This document shows positions 8,510 through 16,661 of a stretch of DNA of 64,000 nt, piece by piece. Both the position numbers and the translations under genes were made by a program. The stretch spans positions 1 to 64,000 of the forward strand of contig NZ_RXOF01000011.1 in assembly GCF_003970915.1 (NCBI RefSeq). The letters are read 5' to 3'. The notes under the pieces were generated by a model that had not been told where the DNA came from, did not search any database, and saw only the letters and a program-made list of their open reading frames with translations. Position 1 is the stretch's first letter. Each line of letters starts with the position of its first letter. The stretch is from Hymenobacter gummosus. GTDB taxonomy: Bacteria; Bacteroidota; Bacteroidia; Cytophagales; Hymenobacteraceae.

Positions 8510-8863
8510 ATGTCCGAACCCTCTACCCCCACCATCACCTGGGCCGATTTTGAGCGCGTGGATATGCGCGTGGGCACCATCGTCGAAGCGCACCCGTTTC
8601 CCGAAGCCCGCAAGCCGGCCATCCGCCTCGTCATCGACCTGGGCCCCGAGCTGGGCCTGAAAAAATCCAGCGCCCAGATTACCGCCCTCTACACGCCCGA
8701 AACGCTCATCGGCCGGCAGGTGCTGTGCGTGGTCAATTTCCCGCCCCGCCAAATCGGCCCCATGCGCTCCGAAGTGCTGGTTACCGGCGCCGCCGACGAG
8801 CAAGGCCGCATCGTGCTGACTTCCTTCGCCGGCCCCCTGCCCAACGGCAGCCGGCTGATGTAA
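8510..8863 (+). CDS. csaA: tRNA-binding domain protein, CsaA-like
   Basis: 117 residues, one OB-fold tRNA-binding domain of the CsaA/Trbp111 type. Visible signatures are ITWADFERVDMRVGTIVEA, the PEARKPAIRLVIDLG segment, and IGPMRSEVLVTGA with ending LPNGSRLM. CsaA of Bacillus has been described as an export-associated chaperone and binds tRNA-like structures as a homodimer. The length matches stand-alone CsaA and excludes the methionyl-tRNA synthetase C-terminal fusion. A promoter-like TATCTTGC lies 4 bases upstream of the ATG, suggesting a leaderless message. Confidence 0.88.
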   Translation: MSEPSTPTITWADFERVDMRVGTIVEAHPFPEARKPAIRLVIDLGPELGLKKSSAQITALYTPETLIGRQVLCVVNFPPRQIGPMRSEVLVTGAADEQGRIVLTSFAGPLPNGSRLM

Positions 8864-8989
8864 GGATTGTTGGGCATCAGGCATTTATGGCAACAAGTGC
8901 CAGGCAACGCGTACCCGTTTTGTCCGCCTGCCAACGTCCCAGCCGCGTAGCGGCGTCATATTGGTAGCCCACCATCAGGAAGGAACGAG

Positions 8990-9068
8990 TAGAGCTGCAG
9001 CGCAGCGGCATGGCCTTGAACGAGACGCGTAAACGTCAGCAAAGCCATGCCGCTGCGCTGCAGCTCTA
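8990..9068. repeat. 25-bp perfect inverted repeat between csaA and the DUF4296 gene
   Basis: The 297-base gap 8864-9160 between convergent genes has no gene. TAGAGCTGCAGCGCAGCGGC... (8990-9014) is the exact complement of 9044-9068, with a 29-base loop. There is no T-run, so it is not a normal terminator. Confidence 0.85.
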
Positions 9069-9160
9069 TCTGGCTTTGCCTCCACTTCTCTACCAACATG
9101 GCGCCGCGCTGCGGCTGGGGTTTCGGGTCATGGTTTTCCCAAAAGAAAACCTGTCACGCG

Positions 9161-9523
9161 TTATTTGTTGCCCAATTTGCCCTGGCGCACGTTCAGGCTG
9201 TCGACTACGGCGGCGTACATCTGCTCCAGGTCCTTGCCGTGCACGGCGTAGTAGCGCATGCTGGCTTCGAAGTTTTCGTTGGTGGTGTTGTAGCGCCGGT
9301 AGAGCTGCTTGGCTTGTTGGCGGTACAGCACCTGGGCCGAATCGGGGCGCATGCGGGTGGCTTCTATCTGGGCTTCGGTCAGGTGCAGGTCGATGAGCAG
9401 GCTCACCATCGTCTCGCGCGGCACCAAGCCGGTAGGCGGCACGGCTTCGTCGGACTGCTTGCACTGCGTCAGCAAAAGGGTGGTAGCCAGGCCCAGCCCC
9501 AGGGTAATCAGCGGATTCTTCAC
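9161..9523 (-). CDS. DUF4296 lipoprotein
   Basis: 120 residues from a GTG start at 9523. The N-terminus LGLATTLLLTQCKQSD is a lipoprotein signal with the lipidated cysteine at 21. The rest matches the Bacteroidota family DUF4296: MVSLLIDLHLTEAQIEA, then a Tyr-rich helix (VLYRQQAKQLYRRYN), then FEASMRYYAVHGKDLEQMY. The function of the family is unknown. A -7 box (TATTTTTG on the minus strand, 9535-9528) sits four bases before the GTG, which supports the start and predicts a leaderless mRNA. The gene is divergent from the DUF58 gene with only 50 bases between start codons. Confidence 0.8.
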   Translation of the reverse strand: MKNPLITLGLGLATTLLLTQCKQSDEAVPPTGLVPRETMVSLLIDLHLTEAQIEATRMRPDSAQVLYRQQAKQLYRRYNTTNENFEASMRYYAVHGKDLEQMYAAVVDSLNVRQGKLGNK

Positions 9524-9527
9524 CTTG

Positions 9528-9563
9528 CAAAAATAGCACTTGGGCGCCGTCCCGTTATTTTAG
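9528..9563. promoter_or_regulatory. Divergent promoter pair between DUF4296 and DUF58 genes
   Basis: Minus-strand box TATTTTTG at 9535-9528 (exact match) for the DUF4296 gene, and plus-strand TATTTTAG at 9556-9563 (one mismatch) for the DUF58 gene. The boxes are 20 bases apart and face away from each other, so the two promoters must overlap physically. Confidence 0.5.
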
Positions 9564-9573
9564 CCGCCCGGCC

Positions 9574-10494
9574 ATGACTACACCCGCCCCCGACACCTCG
9601 CTGCAGGCCATTCTGCGCCGCCTCCGCCAGCTCGAAATCCGCATCCGCAAGGTGGTGGACGCCCAGCTGCAGGGCGACTTCCACTCCGTGTTCAAAGGCA
9701 CCGGGCTGGAATTCGACGACGTGCGCCAGTACCAGTACGGCGACGAGGTGCGGGCCATCGACTGGGCCGTGTCGGCCAAGGGCCACGGCACCTTCGTGAA
9801 AACCTACAAGGAGGAGCGGGAGCAGTCGGTGCTGCTGCTGCTCGACGTGAGCCGCTCCCAGCAGGTGGGCGCCCAGGGCCGCCGCAAGCTCGACGTGGCC
9901 CGCGAAATCTGCGGCATCCTGGCCTTGTCGGCCGCCCGGCAGGACGCGCAGCTGGGCATTCTGGCGTTTTCGGACCAGAAGGAGCTGTACCGCCCGCCGG
10001 GCAAGGGCATCCGCCACGCCTATTCGCTCATCAAGTCCGTCTTCGGCCTGGAGCCCCAAAGCGCGGGCACCAACGTGGCCGCCGGCATCCGGCAGGCGCT
10101 GGGCCTGCTGAAGCGCCGCAGCCTGGTGCTGCTGCTCTCCGACTTTATCGACACCGACTACGAGCGGGAACTGACCATGCTGGCCCGCAAGCACGACCTC
10201 ATCGTGGTGCAGCTGCTGGACCGCCGGGAGCAGGAGTTTCCGCCCCTGGGCATCGTGCCCCTGCGCGACCAGGAAACCGGCCGCACCGTGTGGGTGAATA
10301 CTTCCTCCAAGGCTTGGCGGGCCCGCTACCGCGCCACCTACGAGCAGAACCGGGAGCAAATCGGGCAGATCTGCCGGCGCCACCGCACCTCGTTTCTGAG
10401 CATTGCCACCGACGTGGACTACGTGCCGCAGCTGGTGAGCCTGTTTCGCCTGCGCAACCGCCGCGGCGCCCAACCCCAAGCCCCCGCCGCGTGA
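9574..10494 (+). CDS. DUF58 domain protein of the aerotolerance (Bat) cluster
   Basis: 306 residues, no membrane segment. DUF58 proteins have a von Willebrand A-like fold and usually work with a MoxR AAA+ ATPase. Core motifs are present: GTGLEFDDVRQYQYGDEVRA, IDWAVSAKGHGTFVKTYKEE, then LLLLDVSRSQQVG (the degenerate MIDAS strand) and LVLLLSDFIDTDYE. The gene ends in GTGA, sharing four bases with the next gene, so the two are translationally coupled. In most Bacteroidota a moxR gene precedes this one; here a divergent lipoprotein gene does instead. A paralogue lies at 28141-29067. Confidence 0.88.
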   Translation: MTTPAPDTSLQAILRRLRQLEIRIRKVVDAQLQGDFHSVFKGTGLEFDDVRQYQYGDEVRAIDWAVSAKGHGTFVKTYKEEREQSVLLLLDVSRSQQVGAQGRRKLDVAREICGILALSAARQDAQLGILAFSDQKELYRPPGKGIRHAYSLIKSVFGLEPQSAGTNVAAGIRQALGLLKRRSLVLLLSDFIDTDYERELTMLARKHDLIVVQLLDRREQEFPPLGIVPLRDQETGRTVWVNTSSKAWRARYRATYEQNREQIGQICRRHRTSFLSIATDVDYVPQLVSLFRLRNRRGAQPQAPAA

Positions 10495-11453
10495 CCAGGC
10501 CCCTGCTGCTTCCGCTGCTGCTGGCCGCCGGCCTGGCTACTGCGGTGCCGGCCGCCCGGGCCGGCACCGGCCAAACCGCCGCTGCTACCACCGCCGTTGC
10601 CGCCGATTCGCTGCCGCGGGGGCGTTTCGTGCAGCCGGCCGTGCGCGTGGGCGAGCTGGTGGAGTACGAGCTGACGTTTCGCCACGCCCCGGGCCTGAAC
10701 GTGGTTTTCCCCGACTCCACGGCCGAGTACAAGCCCTTCGAGTACGTGCACCGCCGCTACTGGCCCACCCGCACCCGCCAGGGCCTCAGCCTCGACCGCT
10801 GCCGCTACGTGCTGCGCACCTTCGCCCTCGACTCGGTGCAGCAGCTGCGCCTGCCCGTCACCCTGCTGCAGGGCCGCGACACGGTGCTGCTCTACACGGA
10901 GCCGGCCAGCATCCGGCTGGTGCGCACCGCCCCCACCCTCCCGCCCGACGCCGAGCTGCCCCCGCTGCGCCAGAACACCGCGCTGCTGCCGGTGGCCGAG
11001 CAGTTCAACTACCCCTACTGGCTGGCCGCCGCCGCCGGCGTGCTGGTGCTGGCGGGCGTGGTGTGGTGGACGTTTGGGCGCAACCTGCGCCGCCGCTACC
11101 AGCGCTACCGCATGGCCCGCAACCACGTGTACTTCCTGGCTCAGTACGCCCGCCACCTGGAGCGGTTCCAGCTCAGCCGCTCCCTGGCCAACATGGAGCG
11201 CGCCATCACGCTCTGGAAAAACTACCTGGCCCGCCTCGAAAACAACTCCCTGAACACGCTCACCACCAAGGAAATCGTGCGGCTCTACGAGGGCGACGCC
11301 GACGTGGCCACCGCCCTGCGCCTCTCCGACCGCGTCATCTACGGCAACCAGCTACCCGACGAGGCCACCGAGCAGACCGACCACGCCCTGGACTCCCTGC
11401 GCCACTTCGCCGACCGCCGCTACGCGCTGGTGCGGGCCGGCAGAAGGGTATGA
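10491..11453 (+). CDS. Exported single-pass membrane protein of the Bat cluster
   Basis: 320 residues from GTG at 10491, overlapping the DUF58 stop by four bases (GTGA). The start is chosen because it gives an immediate signal peptide (RPLLLPLLLAAGLATAVPAA); upstream in-frame sequence reads as DUF58 out of frame. A ~150-residue periplasmic part (VGELVEYELTFRHAPGLNVV onward, beta-rich) is followed by one membrane helix (YWLAAAAGVLVLAGVVWW) and a helical cytoplasmic tail of ~120 residues. This layout resembles DUF4381/BatD-like proteins found between DUF58 and BatA in other Bacteroidota. The exact family is uncertain; the operon role is inferred from position. Confidence 0.75.
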   Translation: MTRPLLLPLLLAAGLATAVPAARAGTGQTAAATTAVAADSLPRGRFVQPAVRVGELVEYELTFRHAPGLNVVFPDSTAEYKPFEYVHRRYWPTRTRQGLSLDRCRYVLRTFALDSVQQLRLPVTLLQGRDTVLLYTEPASIRLVRTAPTLPPDAELPPLRQNTALLPVAEQFNYPYWLAAAAGVLVLAGVVWWTFGRNLRRRYQRYRMARNHVYFLAQYARHLERFQLSRSLANMERAITLWKNYLARLENNSLNTLTTKEIVRLYEGDADVATALRLSDRVIYGNQLPDEATEQTDHALDSLRHFADRRYALVRAGRRV

Positions 11454-11527
11454 GACGAGGTTTAGGGGGCCGAGTGAGAGGGTAGACGGGTAGGAGTTGT
11501 TTCTGGGAACGGGGGTGCGGGATGGGT

Positions 11528-11700
11528 GGAGGGCGTCAGGTCGAGCTTGTCGAAACATCTCGCGTGGGGTCGTTGAACAGTAAATCAGGACGTTATGCCG
11601 TGTCCCGCGAGGCGTCTCGCATGCTGCGGCCCAATAGCAGTCTGACGATTGTAATTGCTACCTGGCGAGATGCCTCGGCAAGCTCGACCTGCCGCCCTCC
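11528..11700. repeat. Inverted repeat inside the Bat cluster
   Basis: The 350-base gap 11454-11803 between two Bat genes has no gene. Arms 11528-11552 (GGAGGGCGTCAGGTCGAGCT...) and 11676-11700 (...AGCTCGACCTGCCGCCCTCC) pair with two mismatches in 25, and complementarity continues inward through CATCTCGC and GCGAGATG. Confidence 0.75.
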
Positions 11701-11789
11701 TCCTTCGCGCCTTACTCTATACTGTTCTACCCCTCCCAAAACAACTCCTACCCGCCTACCCCCATACCCTCTTACCCTAACCCCTCCCC

Positions 11790-11797
11790 TATCTTTG
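11790..11797 (+). promoter_or_regulatory. -7 promoter box for batA
   Basis: TATCTTTG, an exact TAnnTTTG match, ends six bases before the ATG at 11804. This places the expected transcription start at or next to the start codon and makes batA independent of the DUF58 pair upstream. Confidence 0.6.
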
Positions 11798-11803
11798 CCG
11801 CGC

Positions 11804-12853
11804 ATGGACCAATTCTGGCAGCAATTTCTGGCGCCGTTGTTCGATGGGCTGCGCTACAGCACGCTCACCGGCTACACCTGGGCGCACCCGCGCCTGCTGC
11901 TGCTGCTCGGGGCCGTGCCGCTGCTGTTTTTGCTGCGCGAGGCCCTGGCCCAGCGCCGGCGCGGCCGGTTGGGCGTGGCTTTCGTGCGGGGGCAGGCCCG
12001 GGGCCACTGGAGCGCCCTGCTGCGCTTCATCCCCGACATCATCCTGGGCCTGAGCCTGATGATGGGCGTGCTGGCCCTGGCCCGCCCCCAGCGCACCGAC
12101 GAGCGGGTGGAGCAGTCGGGCCGCGGCATCGACATCGTGCTGGCCGTCGACGTGTCGGCCTCCATGGAATTACAGGACTTGCAGCCCAACCGCCTCGAAG
12201 CCGCCAAGCGCGTGGCCCAGCGCTTCGTGCAAAGCCGCCGCAGCGACCGGATTGGCCTCATTGCCTTTGCCGGCGAGGCGTACTCGGTGCTGCCCCTCAC
12301 CACCGACTACGAGCTGCTACGCGAGGAGCTGAGCGGCCTACGCCTGGGTTTGATTCCGACTGATGGCACGGCCATCGGCACGGCACTGGGCGTGGCCACC
12401 AACCGTCTGCGCAGCGCCCCGGGCCGCTCCCGCGTGTGCATTCTGCTTTCCGACGGCGAAAACACCGCCGGCGCCCTCGACCCGCTCACCGCCGCCCAGC
12501 TGGCCCGCCGCTATGGCCTCAAGCTCTACACCATCGGCCTGGGCCAGGACGGGCGCGTGCCCTACGGCAAGGACGAGCTGGGCCGCCCGCGCTACGTGGA
12601 AACCCGCCTCGACGAATCGACCATGCGGCAGATTGCCAGCACCGGCGACGGGCAGTTTTTCCGCGCTACCGACAACTCGGCCCTGCAGCGCATCTTCGCC
12701 CGCATCAACCGCCTGGAGCAGTCCGAAATCAAGCTCACCCGCTACCGCAACACCCATGACTACTACCGCTACTACCTGTACTGGTGCCTGGGCTTGTGGC
12801 TGCTGTGGCTGGCCCTGAAAAACACCTTCCTCACCAATGCCATGGAGGATTAG
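11804..12853 (+). CDS. batA: BatA-like von Willebrand factor A membrane protein
   Basis: 349 residues. Two N-terminal membrane helices (about 30-45 and 75-95), a periplasmic or cytoplasmic VWA domain, and a C-terminal helix (YLYWCLGLWLLWLALK). The MIDAS motif is intact: AVDVSASM (DxSxS at 116-120), a later threonine region (PTDGTAIGTALG) and LLSDGEN. Bat proteins were linked to aerotolerance in Bacteroides; the mechanism is unclear. The ATG is chosen because the -7 box lies just before it and the upstream reading frame is repeat DNA. batB, batC and batD, normally next, are absent: yggS follows, so the cluster is split. Confidence 0.85.
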   Translation: MDQFWQQFLAPLFDGLRYSTLTGYTWAHPRLLLLLGAVPLLFLLREALAQRRRGRLGVAFVRGQARGHWSALLRFIPDIILGLSLMMGVLALARPQRTDERVEQSGRGIDIVLAVDVSASMELQDLQPNRLEAAKRVAQRFVQSRRSDRIGLIAFAGEAYSVLPLTTDYELLREELSGLRLGLIPTDGTAIGTALGVATNRLRSAPGRSRVCILLSDGENTAGALDPLTAAQLARRYGLKLYTIGLGQDGRVPYGKDELGRPRYVETRLDESTMRQIASTGDGQFFRATDNSALQRIFARINRLEQSEIKLTRYRNTHDYYRYYLYWCLGLWLLWLALKNTFLTNAMED

Positions 12854-12875
12854 CGGTGGCACCACGCGGGCCCGT

Positions 12876-12883
12876 TACCTTTG
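12876..12883 (+). promoter_or_regulatory. -7 promoter box for yggS
   Basis: TACCTTTG, exact consensus, seven bases before the ATG at 12891. Predicts a leaderless or nearly leaderless transcript. Confidence 0.6.
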
Positions 12884-12890
12884 CCGGCGT

Positions 12891-13565
12891 ATGAGCATTG
12901 ACAGCCAGATTCACCACTTCCAGCAGGAGCTGCGCGGCAGCGGCTGCCGGCTGGTGGCCGTGTCCAAAACCCACCCCGTCGAGCTGATCCGGGAGGCCTA
13001 TGATGCGGGGCAGCGCCTCTTCGGCGAAAACCGCGTGCAGGAGCTGACGGCCAAGCAGCCCGAGCTGCCGGCCGATATCGAGTGGCACCTCATCGGGCAC
13101 CTGCAGACCAACAAGGTCAAGTACATTGCCCCCTTCGTGCACACCATTCAGAGCATCGACAGCCTGAAGCTGCTGCTGGAAATCGAGCGGCAGGCGGCCC
13201 GGGCCGGGCGCGTCATTCGCGGGCTGCTGCAGTTTCACATTGCCGACGAGGAAACCAAGTTCGGCCTCTCCCTGCCCGAAGCCGAAGCCCTGCTGCAGGA
13301 AACGGCCGGGAAGCTGCAGCACGTGCAGCTGGCCGGCGTAATGGGCATTGCCACCAACACCGACGACGAGGCGCAGCTGCGCCGCGAGTTTCAGACGCTG
13401 CGCGGCTACTTCGAGCAGCTGAAAGCCAGTTACTTCCTCGCCGACGACGCCTTCCGCGAAATTTCCATGGGCATGAGCGGCGACTACCGCCTGGCCGTAG
13501 CCGAAGGCAGCACCCTCATCCGCGTGGGCAGCGCCATCTTTGGCTCCCGCGCCTACCCCGCCTGA
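12891..13565 (+). CDS. yggS: YggS/PLPBP family pyridoxal phosphate homeostasis protein
   Basis: 224 residues, normal length for the family, which binds pyridoxal 5'-phosphate and helps balance vitamin B6 and amino acid pools without a known reaction. The PLP lysine is K26 in LVAVSKTHP. Other signatures are AGQRLFGENRVQEL, IEWHLIGHLQTNKVKYI and the C-terminal EISMGMSGDYRLAVAEGST with VGSAIFGSR, the phosphate-binding end. The ATG is supported by a -7 box seven bases upstream. It is unrelated to the Bat genes and simply follows them. Confidence 0.93.
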   Translation: MSIDSQIHHFQQELRGSGCRLVAVSKTHPVELIREAYDAGQRLFGENRVQELTAKQPELPADIEWHLIGHLQTNKVKYIAPFVHTIQSIDSLKLLLEIERQAARAGRVIRGLLQFHIADEETKFGLSLPEAEALLQETAGKLQHVQLAGVMGIATNTDDEAQLRREFQTLRGYFEQLKASYFLADDAFREISMGMSGDYRLAVAEGSTLIRVGSAIFGSRAYPA

Positions 13566-13637
13566 CGCCGGTTTGCCGGCAGCGGCCCGCCCGAACGGGC
13601 GACTCCCCATTTCACCACCTCACAAGTTCACCACCAC

Positions 13638-14018
13638 ATGACTGCCCGATTGATTTTGCTGGCGGCGGCCGTACTCGGCGCCCTGGGCGTGGGGCTGGGC
13701 GCTTTCGGCGCCCACGTCTTCAAAGCCCACCTCGAAGCCACCCAGCGCCTCGACACCTTTGAAACGGCCGTGCGCTACCAGTTTTACCACACGCTGGCCC
13801 TGCTGGCCGTGGGCGTGCTGCGCCTCGTGCGCCCCGAGCTGAGCAGCCTCGGCACGGTGGCCTGGCTGTTCATTGGCGGCATCATCGTTTTCAGCGGCTC
13901 GCTCTACCTGCTGTGCCTGACGGGCGTCACCAAGCTCGGCGCCATCACGCCCATCGGCGGGGTGCTGTTTATTGCCGGCTGGGTGCTGCTGGCCGTAGCC
14001 GCCCTGCGCCTGCCCTAA
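13638..14018 (+). CDS. DUF423 small membrane protein
   Basis: 126 residues with four hydrophobic helices. Signature for DUF423 (YgdD-like): LGALGVGLGAFGAHVFKAHL near the N-terminus, then TFETAVRYQFYHTLALLAVG and LTGVTKLGAITPIGGVLFIA. The molecular role of this inner-membrane family is unknown. It ends 11 bases before a 50-bp perfect palindrome that terminates it and the convergent DUF1573 gene. Confidence 0.9.
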   Translation: MTARLILLAAAVLGALGVGLGAFGAHVFKAHLEATQRLDTFETAVRYQFYHTLALLAVGVLRLVRPELSSLGTVAWLFIGGIIVFSGSLYLLCLTGVTKLGAITPIGGVLFIAGWVLLAVAALRLP

Positions 14019-14029
14019 CCGAATGCCCC

Positions 14030-14079
14030 AAAACGACACCGGCCCGGTCAGCAGCTGCTGACCGGGCCGGTGTCGTTTT
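14030..14079. terminator. Bidirectional terminator, 50-bp perfect palindrome
   Basis: Starts AAAACGACACCGGCCCGG and ends with the exact complement ...CCGGTGTCGTTTT; all 25 base pairs match with no loop in the DNA. The A/T ends act as the T-run in either direction. Sits between convergent DUF423 and DUF1573 genes. Confidence 0.85.
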
Positions 14080-14098
14080 AGCGCGAGGCGCGTCGTTA

Positions 14099-14611
14099 TT
14101 ACGACTTCTTGCCCTTCACTTTCATTTTAGCTTCGCCGTCCTTGGCTTTCACCTTGGTGTCGGCGGCAGCAGCTTCTTTGGGGGCTTCGGCGGGGGCCGC
14201 GGCCGGGTCGAGCACTTCGCCTACCAGGGCAATGGAGGTGGTGCCGCCGGGTACGTTCGACTCCACGCTCAGCACTTTGTTCTGGGCGCCCATCTTGCCG
14301 GCCGAGTTAAACTTGGCGGTGATGGTACCCGACTTGCCCGGCGCAATCGGCTCGCGGGTCCAGTCCGGGGTGGTGCAGCCGCAGCTCACGCCGATGTTGG
14401 AAATGATCAGCGGAGCATTGCCGGTGTTCTTGAACTTGAACACGTGCTCCACGATGTCGCCCTGCTTGATTTTGCCGAAATCATACTTCATTTCGGTGAA
14501 GGTAAAGGCCGGGCCGTTCACCTTTTCTTTGGCGTTGGCCGGGGCCGTCTGGGCCTGAGCGGCAAAACCGGCCAGCGTGAGCGACAGCGCCAGTACAAGT
14601 GCTTTTTTCAT
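14099..14611 (-). CDS. DUF1573 exported protein
   Basis: 170 residues. Signal peptide LVLALSLTLAGFAAQAQ. The body is the DUF1573 immunoglobulin-like domain common in Bacteroidota: FTEMKYDFGKIKQGDIVEHV, FKFKNTGNAPLIISNIGVSC, GCTTPDWTREPIAPG, then GTITAKFNSAGKMG. The CGCT pair is conserved in the family. The last ~35 residues are Lys/Ala rich and low-complexity. Function unknown; probably periplasmic or surface. A -7 box (TAAATTTG on the minus strand) is 31 bases upstream, so this message has a short leader. Confidence 0.88.
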   Translation of the reverse strand: MKKALVLALSLTLAGFAAQAQTAPANAKEKVNGPAFTFTEMKYDFGKIKQGDIVEHVFKFKNTGNAPLIISNIGVSCGCTTPDWTREPIAPGKSGTITAKFNSAGKMGAQNKVLSVESNVPGGTTSIALVGEVLDPAAAPAEAPKEAAAADTKVKAKDGEAKMKVKGKKS

Positions 14612-14642
14612 GGTGCGGGTAAATCTAGTGAAGAGGTGTTGA

Positions 14643-14650
14643 CAAATTTA
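14643..14650 (-). promoter_or_regulatory. -7 promoter box for the DUF1573 gene
   Basis: CAAATTTA on the plus strand reads TAAATTTG on the minus strand, an exact consensus match, 31 bases before the ATG at 14611. Confidence 0.5.
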
Positions 14651-14710
14651 GGGGTTTCGCGCCGCCGGCCAAGAATCGGGCCAACTTCGTGAAGCTCAGG
14701 TGAACGGTGA

Positions 14711-14986
14711 CTACCAGATGCGCACCATTTTCTTGCTGCGGGCCTTGGGGCCGTAGCGCCGCGGGTTCGGGCAGTTCTCGTAGGCCTGTCGGTCCTGCGC
14801 CGACAGTCTCAGGGGCTCCGCCGGTGCAACCGCCGGCGCCGGGTTTTGGTTTCGGTACACCGAAGGCCCATTGCCGCGCGCCGGAGCCGTCGGCTGAGGC
14901 TGGGCGGGCGCGGCCGGGGTGTTCTGGGCCGCGGCGGGCAGGCTCAACAGACAAAGGATGGGCAAAAGCAGGCGCAGATAAGTCAT
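14711..14986 (-). CDS. Small exported Pro/Ala-rich protein of unknown function
   Basis: 91 residues from the ATG at 14986. A clear signal peptide (YLRLLLPILCLLSLPAAAQ) precedes a Pro/Ala/Gln-rich linker and a short basic C-terminus (NPRRYGPKARSKKMVRIW) containing one cysteine. No family recognised. It starts 41 bases after the helicase gene on the same strand and may share its transcript, though export and DNA repair have no obvious link. Confidence 0.65.
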   Translation of the reverse strand: MTYLRLLLPILCLLSLPAAAQNTPAAPAQPQPTAPARGNGPSVYRNQNPAPAVAPAEPLRLSAQDRQAYENCPNPRRYGPKARSKKMVRIW

Positions 14987-15027
14987 TCGCGTACAAATCA
15001 AGGGCTTAAACAACAAGCCGCCCGGAA

Positions 15028-16473
15028 TCATTCCGCCTCGCAGTCGACCAGCTTGGCGTTGAAATTCAGCAGGAAGAGCTTGTCGGAGGCGCGGGTGACG
15101 GCGGTGTAGAGCCAGCGGGTAAATTCGGCGTTGATCATGTCCTCCTTCAAAAAGCCGTGGTCGACGAAAACGGCGGGCCACTGGCCGCCCTGGGCCTTGT
15201 GGCAGGTGAGGGCGTAAGCGAACTTGACCTGCAGGGCGTTGAGGTAGGGGTCGGCGCGCAGGGCGGCCGACTTCTCCTTCTTGGTGGGCAGGTGCTCGTA
15301 ATCGGCCGAAACGGCGTTGTAGAGGGCCTTGCTGCGGTCGGCGGGGAAGGCCGGGCTTTCGGTGTGCAGGGTATCGAGCAAGAGGCGCACTTCCAGCTCG
15401 GGCTCGTCGGGGTAGTCCACCAGGCGGATGCGGGCGTCGGCGAAGCGGCAGTCGAACTCCTCGATGCGGCGCACGATTTTGGTGACTTCCACGAAGTCGC
15501 CGTTGGCCAGAAAGCCCGCTTCCGACTCGGCCGGCAGCCAGGTGTAGTTGTTGCGCACCACCATGAGGTAGTCGCCGGCCTCGATTTCGTCCTCCGCGTC
15601 GAACAAGGTGCGCCGGATCAGCTGGTTGTACTGGTTGGCGTTCTTGTTGGAGCGGCAGATGATGGTGGTGTTTTCGTGGCCGTAGTGGCGGTAGGCCCAG
15701 CGCAGGCCGTCTTCGAGCTTGTCGCCGCCCATCTTGTAGAGGTCGGGGTAGCCCTTGGTGACGAAGTTGATGCGCGGGGTGGCGTCGGCGGAGCCGGGGG
15801 TGGCGTCCTGGGCGTGGCGCAGCTCCTCGCGCAGCTGGGTGGCGTTCATCAGGATGCCCGAGGACTCGGCCTGGCGCATGACCTGGCGCAGCTCGGCATC
15901 TTCGACGCGGCAGCGGTAGGACGAGGCCAGTACGCCGGCATCCAGCGCGGGGCTCAGGCTCTGGCCCACCGGTGGCAGCTGGGCCGTGTCGCCGATGAGC
16001 AGCAGACGGTTGGTGGTTTTCTCGAACACGTAGCCGAGCAGGTCGTCGAGCAGGGCGCTTTCGCCGAACGACTTCTCGTTGGAAATCATTGAGGCTTCGT
16101 CGACGATGAAGAGCGTTTCGCCCGCGCGGTTGGGCTGGCGGGTAAAGGCCATGCTGTCGGAGCCGCCCGACTTGCGGTAGATGCGCTTGTGAATGGTGCT
16201 GGCCGGCACGCCCGCGTACTGGCTCATCACCTTGGCGGCGCGGCCGGTGGGGGCCATCAGCACGTACTTGCGGCCCATCTTGTCGAGCCACTTCACCAGG
16301 GCGCTGACGACGGTGGTTTTGCCGGTACCGGCGTAGCCGCGCAGCAGAAACACCTTGCGGCCGGGCAGTTGGTCTTTCAGAAAACCGTCGAGCCTTCCGA
16401 ACAAGTCGGCCTGGTCGGCCGTGGGCTCGTAGGGGAAGTAGTTGCGGACGGAAGGTATGCGGGTTGTTATCAT
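15028..16473 (-). CDS. RecD-like superfamily 1 DNA helicase
   Basis: 481 residues. Walker A GYAGTGKTT (46-54), motif Ia APTGRAAKV, Walker B VDEASM (DEAS at 124-127), motif III GDTAQLPPVG, and C-terminal UvrD/RecD-type motifs LTCHKAQGGQWP and YTAVTRASDKL. This is the 5'-3' RecD/Dda class of ATP-driven helicases that act in repair or at stalled forks. It lacks the long N-terminal region of RecD2 and no recB or recC is near, so I regard it as a stand-alone Dda-like enzyme, a form often annotated simply as AAA ATPase in Bacteroidota. The ATG at 16473 places the first motif at a normal distance. Confidence 0.88.
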   Translation of the reverse strand: MITTRIPSVRNYFPYEPTADQADLFGRLDGFLKDQLPGRKVFLLRGYAGTGKTTVVSALVKWLDKMGRKYVLMAPTGRAAKVMSQYAGVPASTIHKRIYRKSGGSDSMAFTRQPNRAGETLFIVDEASMISNEKSFGESALLDDLLGYVFEKTTNRLLLIGDTAQLPPVGQSLSPALDAGVLASSYRCRVEDAELRQVMRQAESSGILMNATQLREELRHAQDATPGSADATPRINFVTKGYPDLYKMGGDKLEDGLRWAYRHYGHENTTIICRSNKNANQYNQLIRRTLFDAEDEIEAGDYLMVVRNNYTWLPAESEAGFLANGDFVEVTKIVRRIEEFDCRFADARIRLVDYPDEPELEVRLLLDTLHTESPAFPADRSKALYNAVSADYEHLPTKKEKSAALRADPYLNALQVKFAYALTCHKAQGGQWPAVFVDHGFLKEDMINAEFTRWLYTAVTRASDKLFLLNFNAKLVDCEAE

Positions 16474-16554
16474 TCGGGGCGCTGAACTCAGCTCTTAGAA
16501 CAGCAAATTAGGCAGCCGGATTCGATACCCGGCGGGAATAGTTTTCCTATTGCT

Positions 16555-16658
16555 GTTTCTCGCAGAGGTTCGCAGAAGAGTCGCGGAAGCTCGCAGAGGA
16601 TGTTCCAGAACAGCTCAGCGAACCTCTGCGCAACCCTCCGCGAACCTCTGCGAGAAAC
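16555..16658. repeat. Inverted repeat between helicase and thioesterase genes
   Basis: GTTTCTCGCAGAGGTTCGC (16555-16573) is the exact complement of 16640-16658. Further copies of the core (CGCAGAGG, CCTCTGCG) occur in the loop, so alternative foldings are possible. No T-run; ends four bases before the thioesterase stop. Confidence 0.8.
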
Positions 16659-16661
16659 TCG

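Noticed and set aside
14030-14079. Site-specific recombination site
   Set aside because: The perfect 50-bp palindrome has A/T ends and lies between convergent genes, as a bidirectional terminator does; no recombinase is near.
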